From NCBI GenBank assembly GCA_037102815.1, contig BTPP01000004.1:2666001-2730000 (forward strand): a stretch of 64,000 nt of DNA. The letters run 5' to 3'. This document shows positions 57,901 through 64,000 of the stretch, piece after piece (the first letter of the stretch is position 1; every line of letters starts with the position of its first letter). Under the pieces are notes generated by a model. It was given only the letters and a program-made list of their open reading frames with translations, had not been told where the DNA came from and ran no database searches. The position numbers were made by a program, and so were the translations under genes. The DNA comes from Neurospora intermedia (taxonomy: Eukaryota > Ascomycota > Sordariomycetes > Sordariales > Sordariaceae).

Positions 57901-60384
57901 ATTGCTATCAGATGTCATGGCTTTCCGGACCGGCCTTTAAAAACCCAACAGTTTGTCACGGTCCCGTCGATGCGAGTAACAAATCCTCGCTTGCAAGTAC
58001 TTGCTGCCCTCGGCGTCACTGCAGTTGGCTGAGCCAATCCGACATTGAGCTGTGGGCTGTAGAACTTGGGATGCTGCACTGTGAATAGCATCGACATCGA
58101 CAATATTTTGCAGGAGAGTGCTCGCTTTTCGAAGGCAGCGTTTTCGTTACCCACTTCCACGTACCACTTGAAGCAGATACTGTCTGTATATCGCATGAAG
58201 AAACCTAGAGGCCTGTGGGAATTTTTTTTCGATTTTTTTTTTTAAACCCGCACCCCACACACTTCAAAGGTTTGTAGGCAGCTAGACACATCAAATGCAT
58301 GATACTAATGGCAGGTAAGTGCACACAGTACATATGTACGGTCGCATGCAGCACTGCACTGCAGCATCTGCGTGCTGAGGAAATACTTATGCAGAAGACA
58401 AACCTCGTGTACCTTCCCACGCCCACGCAAAAACCCAAGTGCCACTGCAGATATTTTCCGACTACTTTTCTTTCTCCCATATACTCCAATTTGACTCTTC
58501 TACCATAATTCGTTGTAGAAAACATCCGGCACAAAAGCCCTTTTTGGGTGGGTTGGATTTGCTGGTTCAATCAGTTCGATGCAATAATTCTTCGTGAAAT
58601 TGTAATGAAAGCATTATACGTACGCAGTAGACAAGTGACTTTGGACTTAGCGCCAAGGATCACAGCTAGTGGCGGATAGGGTGGAGGTAGGTAGGTACAC
58701 AAGTTTGTTTTTCTAGATGAGTTTTTTTTTTTTCTGGATCATCGATTCACTTTGTTCGGTCCCAGCGACATGCAGCTGAGATGTTTTGCCGGTCTTCCTT
58801 CGCTTCCGCAGGTGCGTTGACGTTATATACCCTTTTGATCCGAGCACACGGTTGCATCGCTATCACGTACCGTGCAACCCTGAGCAAACCCGTTAGCCTT
58901 CAACCGGGATGGGTTTCCGCCCATTTCAATCTTTCCAAGTCCCACCGAGGTCTTGTTTCCCCTTGCTCGGCCTATGAGCTTCTGTACAACTTCAAGCCAC
59001 GGTGTCTCGGGGTCTGGGGGCCAGGCATGTAAGGAAACCGATCTTCTGCGCGGAAGTTGATGCGCTGATCCGTCACTTGTCCGGTGCTATCAAGATCATC
59101 TAACGAATTTAATGCCCTGGGCACGGAGATATCACATGATTTTTCTGCGATGGAAAGTTTGCTGCCGGTTGATTGGCCGTCCCAGTCTCGACGCTTCCAA
59201 TTGGCAGGGTGTTGTGTAGGAAATCGAACATGATTCGATACCAAGGGAAAGGACGTGAGAATGCAAGTGGTTCGAGTTCCCAAGCAACACCCTTTCTCCG
59301 GGTAATTGGATTAAGCCAAAAGCAAGCAAACACACTCGTCGACAAGTTTGTTTCAAAGGAGAAAACTTGTTAGAGCGTCCTGACTGCCTACTCTCGACAC
59401 GGTGAGGTTGATGATTTTAGTTTAGAATAAAAACATTCCAGACAATACGGTGCGATACCCGTCCAGCTCCGTCACCAGCAGCAGTACATGGGATTCAACG
59501 CCAAGCCCGCTGCAGCGGAAACGGAATCAGGAGCACAGAACCCACCACACCTGGTGCTAGTCCGGGGACCCTCACCGGCTGCATCCAAAATCTTCGTAGG
59601 TCAAGGGTCACCCCTGACTCCCAGGGACCAAAGGGATTCCGCAGGAAATCAACGCACATCCTTGGAAGGCCGGGCGGGGACCTGGACTGGACGGGACTCC
59701 TCCTCGCTGGATGGATTGGGGACGAGCACCATCAACCACGGCACCTAGCATGGACACACTCACCACTCTCACCCTTTGCACCCTTCCTAAACCCTCATCC
59801 TGGGCCGGACGCATTGCAACGGGGACTGACTAGGGTAGGAATCATCCTGCATACCTGTGTACAATGGACCCAGGCCCGTCGCATCCCCCACAGTTGCGAG
59901 GTTTTCCTGAGGACAATGCTCTCTCTTTTGCTTTGATGCTCCTCCTTGACTTTCGGACTCTGACCCTGCTGAGCCTTCGGTTGGCTAGCGATCTATCTTA
60001 CTGGTGACACTCCCTCGAACATCTCACTCACCCACGGCACTCACTCACTCATCCAATCCACGTCAATCTCATCTCAACAAGACTCGCTCCGACAGCAGCG
60101 ACATAGCATAACAAACAACAATATAGACTTGGCCTGGAAACTCGCCAAGTCGATCCCCGTCCCGTCCCGTTTCCACTTCGGCCGAGGGCACCGATTGTAG
60201 TGTATGGAGTGTACAGTAGAGGTATCTGAGTGAGAGGAGCAGCGAGAGAGATCCACGGTCCACACTGCAGGGCCCTGTTCAAATCCATCTCCACTGTCCA
60301 CTGTCCCCAGTCTGCAGTCCACCAGCTTGACACCGCCCACACCCAGTCCACATCCAGTCAGTCCCTTTATAGCAACGAGCAACC
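48982..60384. other. Long gene-poor region (11.4 kb)
   Basis: No ORF on either strand has recognisable domains, and none can be joined into a convincing multi-exon gene by eye. The longest frames (53404-53766 minus, 54297-54674 minus, 54700-55128 plus, 55372-55809 minus, 57112-57579 plus) overlap frames on the opposite strand and lack family features. The TATGTAGGTA motif occurs at 51957 and 53021. The last ~400 bases before 60385 are CA/CT-rich and look like the leader of the CRIB gene, with a nine-codon uORF at 60204-60233. Base composition is not obviously AT-rich, so a heavily RIP-mutated transposon block is not apparent. Confidence 0.5.
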
Positions 60385-62928
60385 ATGAAGCTGTGGGCCG
60401 TCTCTTCCCTGCCCGTTTACACGGAACAAGGTGCACGAGGCAGGTCGGAGAACAGATCCAAGTCCTCTTCAGTTCCCGTCATTGCACCAACTTCATCCAT
60501 AACAACAACTCCTCCAACATCCACCACTTTGCCGGTACCGGCTTTCGCTCCTTCAAACAACGGCCACTTGCTACATCACGATCCTTCCGACTACATCCAC
60601 AACGAGCTTCTGGAGCCATCCCTCAATGGCCTGCCGTCAACAGAGGGCATTCGACAGCTAAGCAAGCAAATGAAGAAGGTCTCTCAGAAAGACAAGCATC
60701 TCAGTCACCACACAACCTCATCAGGTTCCTCCTCGCTACGCTCTTTAACTTCAACCGACTCACCCAGTACCGACGGGGCTTTCAGTCTCTCGAGAAAATC
60801 TTCAGGACGATCTACGAACAGCCACACCATGCCGAACAAGGACCGCCCAGAGAGCGTCCAGATCTTTGGCAAGACGCTCTTTAACCGACGAGGCAGGCTG
60901 AAGCGTGAGAGCAGTTCTCAGAATCTGTATTCGGCCGAAACGGGCAGTGATGCCAATCTGCCGCTCCCCCCCACCTCGCAGCCAGCGCCAACGTCAGCCC
61001 CTTCAAGGGACTCGTCCATCCCGGCCTTCTTTAGTCGCCGCCGGACTATCAAGGCTGAGAATGCCGAAGACTCTGTAGGCCAGAGGAAGATTCAGATCTC
61101 TGGGCCGTACAACTTCCAGCATGTGGCACATACCAAGAAGGGCAGCAATGTCGACGACCTGCACTTCTCCGACTTCTCATCCGACTCGCTTCCCCTTGCT
61201 GATGCTGATCTGCCACCCTCGCACCGCCCTCCTTCCATGTCCGCCAAGCAGACATCACCTCGACGGCTCATCAAGCACGCAAAGTCGCAGGATTCGATGA
61301 GCATTGCGCCTCCCCGTCCACCCAGGTCTCCGATTGAGGAGTCCATTCCAGTCCCCCCCGTTCCCGGCATCCCGCCACGAAAGTCCAGCCGCATTTCCAC
61401 ACCGGCAGATGGCCTCGACCCATTCACCTTGGGCCGGCCGCAGACAAGTACCGGGTTCCGTCAGGCCCAACCGCTTGCTCTCGACACAGATAGTCCCACT
61501 CCTCCGGTGACATCCCACGGACACACCCGCATGACGAGTGTTCCTGACAATGACCTCAACTGGCCGTTGCCCGCCCCGGCGAATCCCGCGTCTGATGCCG
61601 TCCCGCTAGCAAATGTGCCCGAGGAGGACTCTTCCATCGCGAAGCCCTCCCGCGCTAGCGTCATCAGCAACTCGTCGCTCCGTGCCAGCCAGTCGGTCCC
61701 GATGCTCCGGGCTTTCTCTCCACGACAGGGCTATGATCACCACAACCGTGAACCCAGCGATAGCTTCAGACCATGCGCCCTAGCGGACGCCCAGCGAGCG
61801 CTGGTGTCCGCCCTAGATGAGATTATCGGAGGCGATCCTTCGCTTTCGCGGGAGAGCTGGGAGGATGACATCGATTACTGCTACGAACACGCCGCCGAGG
61901 CGGACTGTGACTACGAATGGGACCGCCCATCGCTGGACATCAGCCGGGACTTTGGAAGCGCAGCGCCCATGGAGTACCCTTACCACCGCAAGAAGCTGTC
62001 ATGCGACCCCAGTGCTTCTATGCTCACTCCGGCCCAGCTGGACATCCCCTCCCTAAGCCCAGTCAGCCTCAACTCGGCCACTACAGCACACGAAGCCATC
62101 ACACCAACAGGAATGACGGCCGCTCCCCGGCCCACCTTCACCCACAGCCACAAAACCTCCAACTTCTCTCTCCCGCGGATCGAAGCTCCCATCCGCTCCG
62201 CCTCTTCCGAACGGCTTAAAACCCCCGAGCTGCACGCGCGCAAGCCCTCGGACGCCTCCAGCTTCAAGGAATCGCACGGCTTTACCCTTTCCCCCTCGCT
62301 GCTGATCCCCAACGATTTTCAGCGGCAGATGCGCTTGGACTCCCTCGACGAAGTCTCAGTGGCCGGAGCTGAAGGAGACTTCAGCGACTGCCGCGGCGAA
62401 TACCCTTTTGCCCCCCACGCCTTCTGCGAGCCCGGCATCTCGTCGTTAAAGTACAATCCGCATCGTGCCTCTGCTTCGACAACTGCCACGCTCGAGAGCA
62501 TCAATTCGGGCCGACACGTCTCGACGGCTTCCATCTCGACTGACTTTACAAGGTTGACGCTGAGCACTAATTCGCTCGTGGATATGGAAAACTGCAATTA
62601 CGAGTCGCCCGTTTGCGAGCTTCCGAACGGCAACAACCACGTCCGATCTGAGAGCGTCAGCGCCAAGGGCGCCGCCATGCCTCCCGTGCCCGAGTTTGAG
62701 GAGATTTCTGACGAGTCCCTCCGCCGGGGCGAGAGTTTTCCTAACCTTGTCGGATTGGCTCAGGATAGTGCTGAAGCACCAGTAACAGGCTCGAAGCGAA
62801 AGGATTCGATGCTGGGGCTGCAGAGGCCAGGCAGAGGCCGCGCAAGGACAACTAGTCTCAGCACGCCACCGCCCCCGAACCAGTTTTCGCTATTTCCCAA
62901 TGTGAAGTTGACGGGACCTCAGATCTAG
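60385..62928 (+). CDS. CRIB-motif protein, candidate Cdc42/Rac effector
   Basis: A single open frame of 847 residues from the ATG at 60385 (context CAACCATGA). A CRIB motif lies at about residues 238-253: ISGPYNFQHVAHTKKG, matching I-S-x-P-x(2-4)-F-x-H-x2-H and so predicted to bind GTP-loaded Cdc42 or Rac. No kinase domain follows, so it is not a PAK; it would be an adaptor like yeast Gic1/2. The rest is Ser/Pro-rich and probably disordered, with many Arg/Lys-Ser sites, Pro-rich SH3-type runs (RPPRSPIEESIPVPPVPGIP) and a more ordered acidic stretch, DAQRALVSALDEIIGGDPSL, near residue 475. The N-terminal ~150 residues could hide an intron, but the frame is uninterrupted. The motif is seen; the effector role is inferred. 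Confidence 0.75.
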   Translation: MKLWAVSSLPVYTEQGARGRSENRSKSSSVPVIAPTSSITTTPPTSTTLPVPAFAPSNNGHLLHHDPSDYIHNELLEPSLNGLPSTEGIRQLSKQMKKVSQKDKHLSHHTTSSGSSSLRSLTSTDSPSTDGAFSLSRKSSGRSTNSHTMPNKDRPESVQIFGKTLFNRRGRLKRESSSQNLYSAETGSDANLPLPPTSQPAPTSAPSRDSSIPAFFSRRRTIKAENAEDSVGQRKIQISGPYNFQHVAHTKKGSNVDDLHFSDFSSDSLPLADADLPPSHRPPSMSAKQTSPRRLIKHAKSQDSMSIAPPRPPRSPIEESIPVPPVPGIPPRKSSRISTPADGLDPFTLGRPQTSTGFRQAQPLALDTDSPTPPVTSHGHTRMTSVPDNDLNWPLPAPANPASDAVPLANVPEEDSSIAKPSRASVISNSSLRASQSVPMLRAFSPRQGYDHHNREPSDSFRPCALADAQRALVSALDEIIGGDPSLSRESWEDDIDYCYEHAAEADCDYEWDRPSLDISRDFGSAAPMEYPYHRKKLSCDPSASMLTPAQLDIPSLSPVSLNSATTAHEAITPTGMTAAPRPTFTHSHKTSNFSLPRIEAPIRSASSERLKTPELHARKPSDASSFKESHGFTLSPSLLIPNDFQRQMRLDSLDEVSVAGAEGDFSDCRGEYPFAPHAFCEPGISSLKYNPHRASASTTATLESINSGRHVSTASISTDFTRLTLSTNSLVDMENCNYESPVCELPNGNNHVRSESVSAKGAAMPPVPEFEEISDESLRRGESFPNLVGLAQDSAEAPVTGSKRKDSMLGLQRPGRGRARTTSLSTPPPPNQFSLFPNVKLTGPQI

Positions 62929-64000
62929 TTCCGTTCAGCTACAAAAGGAGATAGGACAATGATCAAAGCCAAGTTTGGCAAAACAGTCCTTACCAAGCAC
63001 CAAGACTGCCATTACTACCATTACTACCATCAACATCCCGGCGCACCGAATTGTCTTGCTTGAAATAAAGCATACGCGGTGATCGCGCGATTTCATCCTT
63101 TCCAACAAGCAGCCAATCTCCTTCCTCGGAAGAGGAGGAGTGGCCGTCGTATTTTCCTTATTACCAACCATCGTCATCGTCATTGAGCATCATCAGCATC
63201 GTTCATCGTTCTTTCCTTTTCCTTAGAAATAGACCCTGGGAATCTGGAGGCAAACAGGCAGGGAGCAAGCACCGCGCTTTTTTTTTTTTTTTTTTTTTTT
63301 TACTTTATTGTCATACCTTCCTTGTTCTTGTCCATCCTGCTGTTTTCTATATACCAGTTATCAGTCAGTCACTCAAATCGGTTCCAGAAAGGGGCAGTGT
63401 GCGGGGCGGGGGAAAATGGAGGAAGGAACGAAGGAAGAATGAAAAAGGCAGACGGAAGGGGGAATACCAAAAGTTTCCGATCATTCTTGCCCTTTTACAC
63501 ACTTTTAATCCCTCACTGAAACTCAACAATCACTCGACTTCACAACACACGTCATCAACACCGACCGACTATCCAATCACTTAACCACAGTTTCGACAAC
63601 ACACTCACTCACACCACACCATCCACACCACCACCACACAAATTTCCCTATATATCTTTGCCCCCTTCGATTCAAATATTCACGAAGTTATGACCGTTAT
63701 GAAGGGTGAGGAGAGCTGGGGGAGGGGGAGGATGGGGAGGGGGATATATATGCGAAGAAACTTCACATCAAGCCATTTGTTCAAGATTCTGTGTCAATAG
63801 AAGAGTAGATGTCGCATGTAGCATGTATTATAACAATCAGGTACCTACCTACCTGTATATGTAAGAACTCTTGACTGGCTAAAGTGTCTCGTTCGTATGT
63901 ACTCGTGAGATTTTAGGGAAGCTTTGAGGTTCAAATCGTGCCAGTCGAGCTTGTACCGGGGCAATTGTTTAGTTATGTGCTAGGCTTTACTTTACTTTAC
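62929..64000. other. Intergenic region at right edge
   Basis: The 3' flank of the CRIB gene, then a long T run at about 63278-63301 and a CA-rich stretch near 63530-63645 that may be the promoter or leader of a gene beyond the window. A 36-codon frame from the ATG at 63690 has no support. No gene called. Confidence 0.5.

Noticed and set aside
1-64000. Possible CRISPR array, prophage, secondary-metabolite cluster or defence island
   Set aside because: No spaced direct repeats and no phage, PKS, NRPS or NLR-type genes were seen. The gene set is ordinary fungal housekeeping and signalling.

Overview
The window is nuclear DNA from a filamentous ascomycete. Protein-coding genes have one to four short spliceosomal introns (51-176 nt, GT..AG, usually with a CTAAC/CTGAC-like branch site). 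Introns were placed by hand from reading frame plus donor and acceptor. A dispersed single 5S rRNA gene, lone intronless tRNA genes and the protein set point to Sordariales and most probably Neurospora. I recognise the STE3-type pheromone receptor pre-1 and the intracellular GH1 beta-glucosidase gh1-1. The species assignment is from memory and was not checked.

Layout, left to right. 1-5 kb: 3' end of an unidentified gene, a 180-bp TIR element that looks like a Fot1/Pogo-type MITE, a Whi5/Nrm1-like G1/S repressor candidate, and an initiator tRNA-Met (-). 5.5-7.4 kb: ERF4-domain subunit of the Ras palmitoyltransferase (-). 10.7-12.6 kb: a fungal multi-pass membrane protein. 15.7-19.3 kb: a 7-TM TM7S3/TM198 protein with a very long disordered tail. 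20-26 kb: tRNA-Cys, an AMP-forming acyl-CoA synthetase (-) and GH1 beta-glucosidase (-). 28.7-29.6 kb: a GFA-fold zinc protein (-). 31-37.6 kb: FACT subunit Pob3 and exportin-T Los1, tandem on +. 38-39 kb: a minor-type 5S rRNA gene and tRNA-Arg(ACG). 39.5-45.3 kb: three consecutive minus-strand genes for mitochondrial proteins: cardiolipin synthase, Mto1/GidA, and Rim1-type ssDNA-binding protein. 46.7-49 kb: pre-1. 49-60.4 kb: an 11.4-kb stretch with no convincing gene. 60.4-62.9 kb: a CRIB-motif protein, candidate Cdc42/Rac effector.

Most genes are unrelated housekeeping functions, so this is ordinary chromosomal sequence, not a gene cluster. Themes are tRNA and translation (Los1, Mto1, three tRNAs, 5S), mitochondrial maintenance (Crd1, Mto1, Rim1) and signalling or polarity (pre-1, Erf4, CRIB protein). 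No coherent new multi-gene system was found. The most distinctive signals are two upstream ORFs before pre-1 (one ending a single base before its start codon), a 5S gene whose divergence is covered by compensatory base changes, and the small TIR element near the left edge.
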